Notes: generated by a model from the sequence alone, not told the origin. A stretch of DNA of 64,000 bases from Agreia sp. COWG (GCF_904528075.1 NZ_LR882035.1:1984001-2048000), one strand, 5' to 3'. Shown: positions 45,826 to 58,287, counted from the first letter of the stretch. Program-made: numbers and translations.

Positions 45826-47583
45826 CTAGACGCCCAGGGGTATGTTGGCCCCGGGAATTGCGTCCAGCAACTCTTTAGTATATTCCTCACGCGGGTTTCC
45901 GAACACCTCGTCCGTTGTAGCGGCCTCGACGATGCGCCCCGACTTCATCACACTGACGTTGTCGGCGATGACTCTCACCACTGCCAGGTCGTGCGTGATG
46001 AAGAGATAGGTGAGGCCCAGTTCGGACTGCAGGTCTGTCAGAAGCTGCAGAATCTGCGCCTGCACCAGCACGTCGAGCGCCGATACGGCCTCATCGAGAA
46101 CCACGATCTCCGGCTTCAGGGCGAGAGCGCGCGCGATCGCGACGCGCTGACGCTGTCCGCCCGACAACTCATTCGGGTAGCGCGTCACGAGCGACTTCGG
46201 CAGTGCAACCTGATCGAGCAGCTCGTCGACCCTGGCGCGCCTCGACTTCGCGTCTCCGACCCTGAACACGCTCAGCGGTTCGGCGATGGTGTTGCCGATG
46301 TTGCGCAGCGGGTCGAGCGAACCGTAGGGATCCTGGAACACGGGCTGCATCTTGCGCCGGAGAGCGAGCAGGCTCTTGCCCTTCAGCGGCGCCGTGTCGG
46401 TGCCGTCGATGCGGATCTCGCCGCTCGTCGCGTCCTCGAGCCGAAGCAAAAGCTTGGCGACGGTGGACTTGCCCGATCCGGACTCCCCTACCAGGGCCAT
46501 AGTGGTGCCCTTCGCGATCGAGAAGCTCACGCCATCGACAGCTCTGAGAGTCGAGGCCGTTCCCTTGCCGCCGCGGATCTTGTAGACCTTGGTGAGATCT
46601 TTCACCGAGATCGAGACCTGCTCGTCGGCGCCGCCGTGAGCATCGACGCGAGACTCGGCCGCCGCGATCAGGTCGACGCCTTCCGTCACGCGCGTGGGTT
46701 CGTACTGCATGTCCGCCAGGGGCTTCGCACTCGACTGGATGCGCCGCGACGCCAGGCTCGGCGCGGCGGCCACGAGACGCTGGGTGTACGGGTGAACCGG
46801 GTTCTGCAGGATCTCCCTCGACGGACCGGATTCGACGACCTTGCCCTTGTACATGACGACGAGCTGCTCGGCCCGCTCCGCGGCGAGGCCGAGGTCGTGG
46901 GTGATGAACAACAGTGCCGTTCCGCGTTCACGGGTGAGGCTCTCGAGGTGGTCGAGGATGCGGCGCTGAACCGTGACGTCGAGCGCGGAGGTCGGCTCGT
47001 CGGCGATCAGGAGGAGCGGGTCGGAGCTCAGTCCCATTCCGATGAGCACGCGCTGACGCATGCCGCCGGAGAACTGGTGCGGGAACTGCTTCAGACGCTT
47101 GTCGGCGTCGGCGAGACCGGCTTCCTTCAGCACCTGGATGGCCCGCTGCTTCACGTCCTGCTTGCTGGTAGCGACGCCGTTCGCACGAATCGCTTCTTCC
47201 ACCTGGAATCCCACGCTCCACACAGGGTTGAGGTTGGACATCGGGTCTTGGGGGACGAAGCCGATCTTGCGGCCGCGGATGTCCTCCATCTGCTTCTCGT
47301 CGAGAGCGGCGATGTTGCGACCCTCGAAGAGGATCTCCCCGCCCGTGATGCGGCCTGAGCCAGGCAACAGGTTGATGATGGCATGGGCGGTCGTGGACTT
47401 GCCCGAGCCGGACTCGCCCACGATGGCGAGGGTCTCGCCGGGCATCAGCGTAATGTTCACGCCGTCCACGGCGGTCACCATTCCGCGCTGGGTTTGAAAA
47501 CCGACCTGCAGGTTCTTGATCTCGAGCAGGGGCGTCACGGCGCGGCCGTCGACAGGGCTTGCGGATGCGTCGGTGGCGGTCAT
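45826..47583 (-). CDS. Peptide ABC transporter, fused double ATP-binding protein
   Basis: A 585-residue protein fusing two OppD/OppF-type ATPases. Each half has a Walker A (GESGSGKST twice), an ABC signature (FSGGMRQRV and LSGGQRQRV), a Walker B (LLIADEPTSALD and IVVLDEAVSALD) and an H-loop (FITHDL). The first half has the OppD-type C-terminal extension (NPVHPYTQRL). It powers the two permeases encoded upstream. The GTG/ATG start region overlaps the DppC-type gene by four bases. Last gene of the operon. Confidence 0.93.
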   Translation of the reverse strand: MTATDASASPVDGRAVTPLLEIKNLQVGFQTQRGMVTAVDGVNITLMPGETLAIVGESGSGKSTTAHAIINLLPGSGRITGGEILFEGRNIAALDEKQMEDIRGRKIGFVPQDPMSNLNPVWSVGFQVEEAIRANGVATSKQDVKQRAIQVLKEAGLADADKRLKQFPHQFSGGMRQRVLIGMGLSSDPLLLIADEPTSALDVTVQRRILDHLESLTRERGTALLFITHDLGLAAERAEQLVVMYKGKVVESGPSREILQNPVHPYTQRLVAAAPSLASRRIQSSAKPLADMQYEPTRVTEGVDLIAAAESRVDAHGGADEQVSISVKDLTKVYKIRGGKGTASTLRAVDGVSFSIAKGTTMALVGESGSGKSTVAKLLLRLEDATSGEIRIDGTDTAPLKGKSLLALRRKMQPVFQDPYGSLDPLRNIGNTIAEPLSVFRVGDAKSRRARVDELLDQVALPKSLVTRYPNELSGGQRQRVAIARALALKPEIVVLDEAVSALDVLVQAQILQLLTDLQSELGLTYLFITHDLAVVRVIADNVSVMKSGRIVEAATTDEVFGNPREEYTKELLDAIPGANIPLGV

Positions 47584-48536
47584 CGGAGCGCCCTCGCTTT
47601 CGGGTCGAGTGCGTCTCTCACGACTTCACCCATGAGGATGAAGCTGAAGACCGTGATGGAGAGGGCGAGCGACGGCCAGATCAGGGTCTGGGGGTGAACC
47701 CGGATGTCGCGCTGCGCCTGGTTGATGTCGTTACCCCACGACATGATGCTTCCGCCGAGGCCAACACCGAGGAACGACAGCGTCGCCTCGGCGACGATGG
47801 CTCCGGCGAGCGAGATCGTAGTGATCGCGATGACAGGGGCGATGGAGTTCGGCAGCACGTGCTGGAACAAGATCTTCATTCGCGAGACGCCGAGGGCTTC
47901 CGAGGCGGTGATGTAATCCGCCTGCTTGACTCTCAGGATCTCGGCGCGAAGCACACGGGCCGTGGACGGCCACGCGAACAAGCCGATCGCCAGGGAGATG
48001 GTCCAGATGCTGCGGTACTGCGAGAGCACGCTCATGATGACGACAGCGGCGAGGATGTAGGGAATCGAGAAGAAGATGTCACCGAGGCGCGACAGGGTGG
48101 CATCGACCCAGCCGCCGAAGAAGCCGGCGAACGCACCGAACGCCACGCCGAGGACGGTCGTCAGCAGGATGACGATGAAGCCCACGGAGACAGACGTCGA
48201 CGTGCCGTAGATGATGCGCGCGTAGACGTCGCATCCCTGCTTCGTGTACCCGAGGATATGACCCCCGGACGGATCACCGTTGCTGCTCGACAGGGCACAG
48301 GCCTCTGTGAGCGGGTTGATGGGCGAGAACACCGAGGGAAGAAGGGCGACCGCGATGATCAGCAGGATGAGCGCTCCCGAGATCCAGAAGATCGGCCGCC
48401 GGCGGGCGTCCCTCCATGCATCGATCCAGAGGTTGGAAGGCTTCTCATCGACTTTGACGGCGTCGATTGCGACCAGGGGCGTTTCCTCGAGGGGGGCAAC
48501 GAAGTGCCTCGTCGAGCGTGGTGTGTTATTTGACAA
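47580..48536 (-). CDS. Peptide ABC transporter permease (DppC/OppC type)
   Basis: A 318-residue permease. A polar N-terminal segment of about 45 residues precedes the first helix (FWISGALILLIIAVALLPS), followed by the OppC N-terminal loop and five helices of the BPD domain; the EAA loop is ITASEALGVSRMKILFQHVLPN. TTG 48536 is preferred since AAGGA sits six bases before it; an ATG at 48563 lies further inside the upstream permease gene, whose stop is at 48526. The two genes overlap by 11 bases. Confidence 0.9.
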   Translation of the reverse strand: MSNNTPRSTRHFVAPLEETPLVAIDAVKVDEKPSNLWIDAWRDARRRPIFWISGALILLIIAVALLPSVFSPINPLTEACALSSSNGDPSGGHILGYTKQGCDVYARIIYGTSTSVSVGFIVILLTTVLGVAFGAFAGFFGGWVDATLSRLGDIFFSIPYILAAVVIMSVLSQYRSIWTISLAIGLFAWPSTARVLRAEILRVKQADYITASEALGVSRMKILFQHVLPNSIAPVIAITTISLAGAIVAEATLSFLGVGLGGSIMSWGNDINQAQRDIRVHPQTLIWPSLALSITVFSFILMGEVVRDALDPKARALR

Positions 48537-49455
48537 GACGGATCCTTGGATCGAGCAGGCCATACAAAAGGTCTACGACAAGATTGACGACGAGGTAGAG
48601 CAGCACCATGACGGTCACGAACGACACCACGGTCGGGCCCTCACCTCGGATGATGGCCTGGTACAGGGTGTTACCGACGCCGGGAACGTTGAAGATGCCC
48701 TCGGTGACGGTGGCACCGACAAGGAGCACGCCGAAGTCGGTGGCCAGGAAGGTGACGACCGGAATCAGCGAGTTGCGCAGGATGTGAACCGGCACGATGC
48801 GTCGGCGGCTCAATCCCTTGCTGTAAGCGGTGCGCACGAAGTCGAGCCCACTCGTCTCGATCACCGATGACCGAGTGAGGCGCACGATCTGCGCGAAGCT
48901 GACGCTGGCCAGCACGAGGGCGGGCATGATCAGATCCTGAAGAGGCGCACCCGTGCCCACCGTCGTCCTCGCCCATCCGAGCTGCACGCCGAAGACGTAC
49001 TGCGCCACATAGGCGATCACGAAGATCGGCAGCGAGATGAGGATCAGGCTGACGACGAGGGCGCTCGAGTCGAAGAGCTTGCCCTTGCGCAGACCGGAGA
49101 ACAAACCCACGACGATGCCCGCAATGGACTGGAACAGGAGCGCGAGGATCGCGAGCCGGATCGTGACAGGGAACGTGCGCGCAAGAATCTGCGTGACCGG
49201 CTCACCCGAGAACGAGATACCGAAGTCGCCGCGGAAGATTCCGCCGATGTAGATGAGGTACTGCACGATGAACGGCTGGTCCAGGTGGTACTGGGCACGC
49301 AGCTGAGCAATGACCGCCGGGTTCGGGGTCTTGTCGCCGAAGAGAGCCACGACCGGGTCGCCGGGCATGGCGAACACCATGAAGTAGATGAGGAAGGTCG
49401 TCCCGAAGAAAACGGGAATCGCCTGAAGTACGCGTCTGAAAATATATCCGGCCAT
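48526..49455 (-). CDS. Peptide ABC transporter permease (DppB/OppB type)
   Basis: A 309-residue permease with six helices. It opens with the typical GYIFRRVLQAIPVFFGTTFL and contains MPGDPVVALFG; the EAA loop reads FVRTAYSKGLSRRRIVPVHI, and the C-terminus ends YGLLDPRIRL as in OppB. It forms the heterodimeric channel with the DppC-type partner. A 153-base gap with a large hairpin separates it from the binding-protein gene upstream, so levels of binding protein and permease may differ. Confidence 0.92.
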   Translation of the reverse strand: MAGYIFRRVLQAIPVFFGTTFLIYFMVFAMPGDPVVALFGDKTPNPAVIAQLRAQYHLDQPFIVQYLIYIGGIFRGDFGISFSGEPVTQILARTFPVTIRLAILALLFQSIAGIVVGLFSGLRKGKLFDSSALVVSLILISLPIFVIAYVAQYVFGVQLGWARTTVGTGAPLQDLIMPALVLASVSFAQIVRLTRSSVIETSGLDFVRTAYSKGLSRRRIVPVHILRNSLIPVVTFLATDFGVLLVGATVTEGIFNVPGVGNTLYQAIIRGEGPTVVSFVTVMVLLYLVVNLVVDLLYGLLDPRIRLVK

Positions 49456-49556
49456 GGTCTGGTCACATCACCGGTTCGGGCTTGTTGCACATTCGAGTGG
49501 AAACACCTATCTGTTACTTGGCCGCACGCGCTGCAGAACACCTTACAGAGCGCATG

Positions 49557-49591
49557 TGTGGGGCGGCAGCGAGAGTCGCTGCCGCCCCACA
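49557..49591. terminator. 16-base-pair hairpin between the binding protein and permease genes
   Basis: A perfect stem of 16 pairs (49557-49572 with 49576-49591) closes a three-base loop GAG. It starts 18 bases after the substrate-binding protein stop, inside the operon. No T-run follows on the minus strand, so it could be a weak terminator or an mRNA-stabilising 3' structure that raises binding-protein output over the permeases. Confidence 0.65.
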
Positions 49592-49608
49592 GATGAGGGT
49601 GCTAGGAA

Positions 49609-51222
49609 CTAGCCTTTGGTGATCTCGTAGTACAGCGGAACGGAGTTCCAGCCGAAGGTCACGTTCGACACCTCGGTGCCGTAACCACCGGTGACGTTCG
49701 AGTACCACAGCGGGATGGCCGGCAGGTCCTTGAGCAGGATCTCCTGGGCGTCCTGGAAGTCCTTGTTCGCCGTGTCGACGTCGGTCTCCGAGGAACCCTT
49801 CTTCAGCAGTGCGTCGAAGTCGGCGTTCGAGTAGTCACCGTCGTTGGAGCCGGCGCCGGTCGCATAGATCGGTCCGAGGAAGTTGAACAGACCCGGGTAA
49901 TCGGCCTGCCATCCGGTGCGGAACGCGGTCTGGATGCTGCGATCGGTGATCGCCGTGCGCACCTGGGCGAACGTCGGCGACGGGGCGCCCGATGCGTCGA
50001 TACCCAGCGTGGTCTTCAGGCTGTTGGCGACTGCGTCGACCCAGCCCTGGTGTCCACCATCGGCGTTGTACGCGATCTGGAACGTGCCGCTCCACGGCGA
50101 GATGGCGTCGGCCTCAGCCCACAGCTTCTTTGCCTCGTCAGCGTTGAACTTGAGCACATCCGCGCCCTTGAGCGAGTCGCTCCACCCGTCGATGACCGGC
50201 GAGGTGAAGTCGCTGGCCGGCGTGCGGGTGCCCTGGAAGATCACCTTCGTGATCTCGTCGCGGTTGATGGCCATCGAGATGGCCTGACGGCGAAGGGTTC
50301 CTTCCTCGCCACCGAAGTGGGCGAGGCGGGACGGGATGGTGAACGACTGGAAGACAGCGGCAGGCTGGTTCACAGCTCGGTCACCGAGGTCGGACTCGAA
50401 CGTCTGGTAGGCGCTGTCGGGGACGGCGTCGAGCACGTCGAGGTTTCCGCCCTGGAGGTCGGAGTACGCAGCGTCCTGGGTCGCGTAGAAGACGATGCTC
50501 AGGCCGCCGTTCTTGGGAACGCGTCCACCCTGGTAGTCGGGGTTCACGACGAGGTCGATCTTCTCGTTGTGCTTCCAGGCGCCCTCGCCGGCGAGCTTGT
50601 AGGGGCCGTTACCGATCGGGTTCTCACCGAACGCGGCCATGTCGGCGAACGCCGACTTGGGCAGCGGGTAGAACGCCGAGTAGCCGAGACGCAGCGGGAA
50701 GTCGGACTTCGGGCTGGTCAGCGCCACGGTGAACGTGGTGTCGTCGACGACCTTGAGGCCGGTGAGGGGGCTGTCGCCGTCGTAGCTGAAGCCCTCGATG
50801 TCCTCGAAGAAGTAGCTCGAGAGCTGCTTGTTCGAGAGCAGAGCGCCGTACTGCCATGCGTCGACGAACGAGGTCGCGTCGACCGGGTCGCCGTTGGTGA
50901 ACTTCAGACCGGGCTTGATCTTGATGGTGTAGTTCTGGGCATCGGTGGTCTCGATCGAGTCAGCGACATCGTTGACCGGAGCGCCCTTTGCGTCGTAGTA
51001 GACCAGACCAGCGAAGATCTCATCGAGGATCTTTCCACCACCAACCTCATTGGTGTTGGTGGGGATCAGCGGGTTCTGCGGCTCGGAGCCGTTCGCCGTG
51101 ATGATCGCGGAGCTGCTGCCCGTGGCGCTCGGGGTGTCTCCACCCGATGCGCAACCGGTCAGCACGAGGGCGCTGGCCGCGGCCAGGGCGACTACGCCAA
51201 AGCCAATGCGTCTGATTTTCAA
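49609..51222 (-). CDS. Peptide ABC transporter substrate-binding lipoprotein
   Basis: A 537-residue lipoprotein of solute-binding family 5. TTG 51222 is the start because AGGAGG lies four bases upstream and the resulting KIRRIGFGVVALAAASALV...LTGC is an ideal lipoprotein signal. The mature protein shows family features: NPLIPTNTNEVGG, FTNGDPVDATSFVDAWQYG, GNGPYKL and RRQAISMAINRDEITK. It delivers oligopeptides to the two permeases encoded downstream. First gene of the operon; a promoter is proposed about 100 bases upstream. Confidence 0.93.
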   Translation of the reverse strand: MKIRRIGFGVVALAAASALVLTGCASGGDTPSATGSSSAIITANGSEPQNPLIPTNTNEVGGGKILDEIFAGLVYYDAKGAPVNDVADSIETTDAQNYTIKIKPGLKFTNGDPVDATSFVDAWQYGALLSNKQLSSYFFEDIEGFSYDGDSPLTGLKVVDDTTFTVALTSPKSDFPLRLGYSAFYPLPKSAFADMAAFGENPIGNGPYKLAGEGAWKHNEKIDLVVNPDYQGGRVPKNGGLSIVFYATQDAAYSDLQGGNLDVLDAVPDSAYQTFESDLGDRAVNQPAAVFQSFTIPSRLAHFGGEEGTLRRQAISMAINRDEITKVIFQGTRTPASDFTSPVIDGWSDSLKGADVLKFNADEAKKLWAEADAISPWSGTFQIAYNADGGHQGWVDAVANSLKTTLGIDASGAPSPTFAQVRTAITDRSIQTAFRTGWQADYPGLFNFLGPIYATGAGSNDGDYSNADFDALLKKGSSETDVDTANKDFQDAQEILLKDLPAIPLWYSNVTGGYGTEVSNVTFGWNSVPLYYEITKG

Positions 51223-51319
51223 TTTTCCTCCTGAGGACTTTCCTGGGCTGCCGAATGACTCGAGATTCATGATCTGGGGGCATTCGAAAGGTGATCAGTC
51301 GCGTGGCTGACTAACCAGT

Positions 51320-51348
51320 ACCCTAAAAGGGGGCTGGGTTATGGCCAA
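51320..51348 (-). promoter_or_regulatory. Probable promoter of the peptide transporter operon
   Basis: On the minus strand, TTGGCC (51348-51343) and TAGGGT (51325-51320) are separated by exactly 17 bases, a good fit to an actinobacterial sigma-70-type promoter. The leader before TTG 51222 would be about 90 bases. Confidence 0.5.
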
Positions 51349-51454
51349 ATTCACGGGCAAAAAGTTACACACTAGAAACGTGAGCTTCGCATTCATTGTG
51401 CGTTAAGCACGGAATCACCTATGAATGCGACGTCGTACGCAAGAAAGTACAGTC

Positions 51455-52276
51455 ATGATCCACACAGCCTCGCGATCCTGGCGTGATGCGCGACGTTCGC
51501 GACTGGGCTGGGAGATCGCCATCGTGCTCGGTCTCTCCCTCGGGGCCTCCGCGGTGTATTCGATCGTCAATATCGTCGGAAAGCTGACTGCCGACACAGC
51601 CCTTGCCGATCAGAGCACCACGCTCAACGCGGCGCAGAGCACCAGGGAATGGCTTGACTTCACGTATCAGGGCCTGGCCATCTTCTTCGCCCTCGTCCCT
51701 GTGGCGCTCGTCTTCTATCTCCTCGCCATCCCCGGCGGCAATCCGTTCCGCCGGATCGGCTTCGACGCGAGGGAGCCGCTGCGGGATCTAGGGCGTGGCA
51801 TGCTCCTCGTCTTGGCGATCGGCGTTCCCGGAATCGCCCTGTACTTCGTTGGACGGGCCGCGGGCATCACCGTCAATGTCGTGCCGGCTCCCCTCGACAC
51901 CTACTGGTGGACCGTCCCCATGCTGATCGCCTCAGCGCTCCGCGCCGCCCTGACCGAGGAGCTGATCGTGGTGGGCTACCTCTTCACCCGCCTTCGCCAG
52001 CTCGGCTGGGGGCAGTGGCAGATCATCCTCAGCGCGGCCGTTCTGCGAGGCAGCTACCACCTGTACCAGGGCATCGGCCCCTTCTTCGGCAACGTGGTGA
52101 TGGGGATCGTCTTCGGGTGGTGTTACACCCGCTGGGGGCGCACCATGCCCCTCGTCGTTGCGCACTGGATCATCGACATCGCCTCCTTCGTCGGCTACTC
52201 CTGGGCCGTCAGCACGTTCCCCGATCTGTTCCGCCTGCCGGTCACCCCCACCCCGTCGCCCACACCCACCTCGTAG
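51455..52276 (+). CDS. CPBP-family intramembrane protease-like protein
   Basis: A 273-residue protein with about eight membrane helices belonging to the CPBP (CAAX protease and bacteriocin-processing) family. Motif 1 is EELIVVGYLFTRL, with both glutamates (168-169) present but Val in place of the arginine of EExxxR; motif 2 is RGSYHLYQG (His202) and motif 3 has His237 in VVAHWIID. These residues would form the active site. It ends in a Pro/Thr/Ser-rich tail. ATG 51455 has AAGAAAG upstream; ATG 51425 is also possible. Divergent from the peptide transporter; substrate unknown. Confidence 0.83.
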   Translation: MIHTASRSWRDARRSRLGWEIAIVLGLSLGASAVYSIVNIVGKLTADTALADQSTTLNAAQSTREWLDFTYQGLAIFFALVPVALVFYLLAIPGGNPFRRIGFDAREPLRDLGRGMLLVLAIGVPGIALYFVGRAAGITVNVVPAPLDTYWWTVPMLIASALRAALTEELIVVGYLFTRLRQLGWGQWQIILSAAVLRGSYHLYQGIGPFFGNVVMGIVFGWCYTRWGRTMPLVVAHWIIDIASFVGYSWAVSTFPDLFRLPVTPTPSPTPTS

Positions 52277-52299
52277 CCGCGCGGTGTTAGCGTCTCAGT

Positions 52300-52779
52300 G
52301 TGCCCAAGACCCCCGCGATCGGTTCCCCCGCCCCCGACTTCACGCTGAGCGGAGTGCGCCTCGTCGAAAACGAGATGACCCGCTCCACGTTCACCCTCTC
52401 CGGCGAGGCCGGGCATCCGGTGCTGCTCGTCTTCTACCCCGGAGATGAGACGCGCGTCTGCACCGAACAGCTCTGCAGTTACAACAACGAGCTTGCGCAG
52501 TTCACCCAGCTCGGCTGCACCGTGTGGGGCATCAGTCTTCAGGATCTCGACAGTCATGAGCGGTTCGCGCGCAAAGAGAAGCTCACGTTCCCGCTCCTCG
52601 AGGGCACGTCCGACGTCATCTCGAGCTACGGCATCGGGATGCCCGGGCTCGGCCTTCGCCGGTCGGTCTTCCTCGTCGACGCTCATGGCGTACTGCGCTG
52701 GAAGCACGTCGCCTTGATCGGGGCGACGTTCCAGAATGTCGACACGCTGAGGCGCCAGATCGAGCTGCTCGGCGTCTAG
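52300..52779 (+). CDS. Peroxiredoxin (BCP/AhpC-TSA family)
   Basis: A 159-residue thioredoxin-fold peroxidase. The peroxidatic Cys54 is in YPGDETRVCTEQLC and a second cysteine, Cys59, lies five residues later, the arrangement of atypical two-cysteine BCP proteins. APDFTLSG opens the fold and RRSVFLVDAHGVLRWKHV fits the C-terminal half. GTG 52300 begins 24 bases after the CPBP gene. It would remove peroxides in the cytoplasm using thioredoxin. Confidence 0.88.
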   Translation: MPKTPAIGSPAPDFTLSGVRLVENEMTRSTFTLSGEAGHPVLLVFYPGDETRVCTEQLCSYNNELAQFTQLGCTVWGISLQDLDSHERFARKEKLTFPLLEGTSDVISSYGIGMPGLGLRRSVFLVDAHGVLRWKHVALIGATFQNVDTLRRQIELLGV

Positions 52780-52786
52780 CGCGCCT

Positions 52787-53560
52787 TTACGACTTCGCCC
52801 GGCGGCGAGACACGATCATCGCCGCGATTCCCAGAGCCAGGACGACGACTGCTCCCCCGGCGACGCCGAGAACCAGTCCCCAGTTCGTCGGGGGCCGCGA
52901 GCTCGTCGCAGTGGTCGAGGTCGGAGCAGCCGTGGGCTCATCGGTGAACAGTGGAGCGGCAGTAGCGCTCGCCTCGGGGTGCGGCGTCACCTGGATTTTG
53001 ACCACCGCTGTCGCCGTGCCGTTCGACGAGCTGAATTTGCACACCATCCCTGAGTCTCCGACGGGAAACACGGTGCCGCTGGTGACCGGCGTATCGACGA
53101 TGAGGCAGTCGCCCGCCGTGAGCCCGGTCGGAACGACCGGTGAGAAGGTGATCGCCGCGCCGGAGGCATCCGCCGCCTCCGCCGTGATCATGCCGGGCAG
53201 AATGCCAGAGTCGGTGAAGTCGGCCCCCTCGACCTGCGAGCCGCTGAAATCGGCCCCCGAGATGTTCGCGCCCGTGAAGTTCGCCGCCTGAAGCTTCGAG
53301 CCGGAGAGATTGGCCCCCACCAGGTTGGCACCCATGAAGGCGGCCTGGCCCATGCTGGTTCCGCCGAAGTTCACGCCGGCGCACTGGCTGCTCCCGGCGG
53401 GCGCCCCGTCGGTGATCTGCTGAACGACGCATCCGCCCTCGTCGTAGAACACCTCGGCGGAGGCCGCGGTGGCCGGCAGCAGCACAACGAACAGCGCCGC
53501 CGCCGCGACCGTCACCAGAATCATCATTCGGCCGCGCCGGAGCGCACGTCGTCTCGCCAT
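52787..53560 (-). CDS. Exported, membrane-anchored pentapeptide-repeat protein
   Basis: A 257-residue surface protein. It has a basic N-terminus and signal peptide (MILVTVAAAALFVVLLPATAASA), then about eight pentapeptide repeats of the A(N/D)LxG type (FMGANLVGANLSGSKLQAAN, ANISGADFSGSQVEGADF) forming a small beta-helix, then a beta-rich domain with two cysteines (GDCLIV, GMVCKF), a Thr/Ser/Pro/Ala linker and one C-terminal helix (WGLVLGVAGGAVVVLALGIA) with a basic stop RRRAKS. ATG 53560 is taken as start. Role unknown; it may act in adhesion or cell-wall contact. Confidence 0.8.
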   Translation of the reverse strand: MARRRALRRGRMMILVTVAAAALFVVLLPATAASAEVFYDEGGCVVQQITDGAPAGSSQCAGVNFGGTSMGQAAFMGANLVGANLSGSKLQAANFTGANISGADFSGSQVEGADFTDSGILPGMITAEAADASGAAITFSPVVPTGLTAGDCLIVDTPVTSGTVFPVGDSGMVCKFSSSNGTATAVVKIQVTPHPEASATAAPLFTDEPTAAPTSTTATSSRPPTNWGLVLGVAGGAVVVLALGIAAMIVSRRRAKS

Positions 53561-53600
53561 GGTGCGAGGGTACCGCACGGTCACCAACGGCTCGTGACCT

Positions 53601-56486
<2,886 letters not shown>

Positions 56487-56493
56487 AGCTTGC

Positions 56494-56865
56494 TTACTCC
56501 CCCAGCAGGGCGGCGTACTCGTCGAACGACAGCAGGGCCGGAAGCTCGGTGAACTGCACCTTGATGAGCCAGCCATCGCCGAGCGGGTCGCTGTTCACTA
56601 GCTCAGGCGTCTCCTCGACGGCGGCGTTCTTCTCGAGCACGGTTCCGTCGACCGGCGCGAACAGCTCGCCCACGGATTTGGTGGATTCGATCTCGCCCAC
56701 GATCGACCCGTTGACGAGCTCTGTTCCCACGTCGGGCAGGTCTACGTAGACCACGTCGCCCAGCTTCTCGGCGGCGTAGGCGGTGATGCCGATCGTTGCC
56801 GTGGTGCCCTCGACGAGCACCCACTCGTGCTCGCTCGTGTACTGCAGTTCGCTTTCGGTGGCCAT
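56494..56865 (-). CDS. gcvH: Glycine cleavage system H protein
   Basis: A 123-residue lipoyl carrier protein. The lipoylated lysine is in [16 protein letters not shown], preceded by YVDLPDVGT; the whole length matches the family. It carries the methylamine intermediate between GcvP, GcvT and lipoamide dehydrogenase. ATG 56865 is two bases after the gcvT stop, and gcvP begins eight bases after its own stop, so the three are tightly coupled. Confidence 0.96.
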   Translation of the reverse strand: MATESELQYTSEHEWVLVEGTTATIGITAYAAEKLGDVVYVDLPDVGTELVNGSIVGEIESTKSVGELFAPVDGTVLEKNAAVEETPELVNSDPLGDGWLIKVQFTELPALLSFDEYAALLGE

Positions 56866-56867
56866 GG

Positions 56868-58031
56868 TCAGTCCTTCTTCCTGCGGTAGAACGGGAGGGT
56901 GGTGACGCGGTAGCTGAGGCGCTTGCCGCGGATGTCGACGCTCAGCACCGTGTCGGCTGCCGATAGTTCTGGGGCCACATAGGCCATGGCGATGGGAACG
57001 CCGAGGCTCGGCGACAGGGCGCCGCTCGTGATGACGCCGATCGCGTCGGTACTGTCGTCGTCTGCGAAGACCGCATAGTCGGCTCGGGCGGCCCGCTTGC
57101 CCTCGGCGACCAGGCCCACGAGCACCCGCGCATCCGGTGCCGGGCCCGTCTCGATGGCCTCGCGGCCTACGAAATCTTCTTTCGTGGCGAGCGCCACGAC
57201 CCGGCCGAGGCCCGCCTGCACGGGCAGCGTCTCTGTTCCGAGCTCGTGTCCATAGAGCGGCATGCCCGCCTCGAGGCGCAGGGTGTCGCGGCTAGCGAGG
57301 CCCGCCGGCACGAGGCCGAGGGGGTCGCCGGCCTCGATGAGGGCGCCCCACAGCTCTTCGGCGTGGTCGGGGCTGATGTAGATCTCGAAGCCGTCTTCGC
57401 CGGTGTACCCGGTGCGGGCGATCAATGCAGGCTGGCCGGCGAAAGAACCGGGCAGCGCCCTGTAGTACTTGAGCGCAGCGAGCTTCTCTGCGACGTCGCG
57501 CCCGTCGGGGTGACCGCCCTCGATGGCGAAGCCGTTCGTGGCGATCAGGATGTCGCGGGAGCGCGGGCCCTGCACGGCGATCAGCGCCAGCTCGTCGCTC
57601 TCGTCGAAGACCTCGCACTCGAACGGCGCGGTGCGGTCCTCGAGCTCGGAGGCCACGACCTCGCGGTTCGATGCGTTCGCGACGACCATATATTTGTCGC
57701 CGCCGGTGCTGTCGTCGCCGGTGCGGTAGACCACGACGTCATCGATTATGCCGCCCTCGCGGTTCAGCAGCAGGCTGTACTTCGCCTGGCCGACCTCGAT
57801 GGCCGACAGCCTGCCCGCGAACGCGTAGTCGAGGGCATCGGATGCCTCCGGTCCCACCACGTAGATCTCGCCCATATGCGACAGGTCGAAGATGCCGGCG
57901 GCCGTGCGCACGGCGTGATGCTCGGCCAGATCGCTCGAGTAGCGCACGGGCATCTGCCACCCGGCGAAATCGGTGAAGCTCGCGCCCGCGTCGACGTGCA
58001 GGCGGTGCAGTGGTGAATATCTGTCGGTCAC
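56868..58031 (-). CDS. gcvT: Aminomethyltransferase, T-protein of glycine cleavage
   Basis: A 387-residue tetrahydrofolate-dependent aminomethyltransferase. Family signatures: [31 protein letters not shown], and [13 protein letters not shown], with the folate-binding acidic residue region [19 protein letters not shown] 58031 is preceded by GGAG seven bases upstream; the long open frame to 58883 is a shadow that reads the riboswitch. First gene of the operon, whose leader carries a tandem glycine riboswitch, so expression rises with glycine. Confidence 0.95.
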   Translation of the reverse strand: MTDRYSPLHRLHVDAGASFTDFAGWQMPVRYSSDLAEHHAVRTAAGIFDLSHMGEIYVVGPEASDALDYAFAGRLSAIEVGQAKYSLLLNREGGIIDDVVVYRTGDDSTGGDKYMVVANASNREVVASELEDRTAPFECEVFDESDELALIAVQGPRSRDILIATNGFAIEGGHPDGRDVAEKLAALKYYRALPGSFAGQPALIARTGYTGEDGFEIYISPDHAEELWGALIEAGDPLGLVPAGLASRDTLRLEAGMPLYGHELGTETLPVQAGLGRVVALATKEDFVGREAIETGPAPDARVLVGLVAEGKRAARADYAVFADDDSTDAIGVITSGALSPSLGVPIAMAYVAPELSAADTVLSVDIRGKRLSYRVTTLPFYRRKKD

Positions 58032-58090
58032 GAGTTCTCCAAAGCGCAGTGGGTATTGCGAGAGCGCACGCGGTGGATGCGCCCCAAAGA

Positions 58091-58287
58091 ACTCCCCCTC
58101 TGTCATCTGTGCCTGAGAGCTTCGACGCAGACCTCGGCGGTCTCGGCGTCTTTCACCGTGGGCGGATTCGCATGGCGAATCGCTTTTCAGAGTGGCCTGT
58201 TCGATGCGGTACACGTACCTGAGAGATTGGTGGGGAGAATTGCTCCTTCGGTGCTCTTCGACAGTGCCGAAGAGCTCTCCCGCATCG
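58091..58287 (-). promoter_or_regulatory. Tandem glycine riboswitch controlling gcvT-gcvH-gcvP
   Basis: On the minus strand the leader shows both glycine aptamers. The first begins GATGCGGGAGAG, with its P1 stem closed by CCGCATC (58280-58286 with 58203-58209), and contains CACCGAAGGAGCAA, CCCC and AATCTCTCAGGTA. The second follows with CGGTGAAAGACGCCGAG, GAAGCTCTCAGGC and GATGACAGAGGGGGAG. This two-aptamer order is the known gcvT motif. It ends 60 bases before the GTG of gcvT. The rest of the 375-base gap (58032-58406) holds the expression platform and, at 58321-58326, a TAGGCT that may be the -10 element. Confidence 0.93.
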
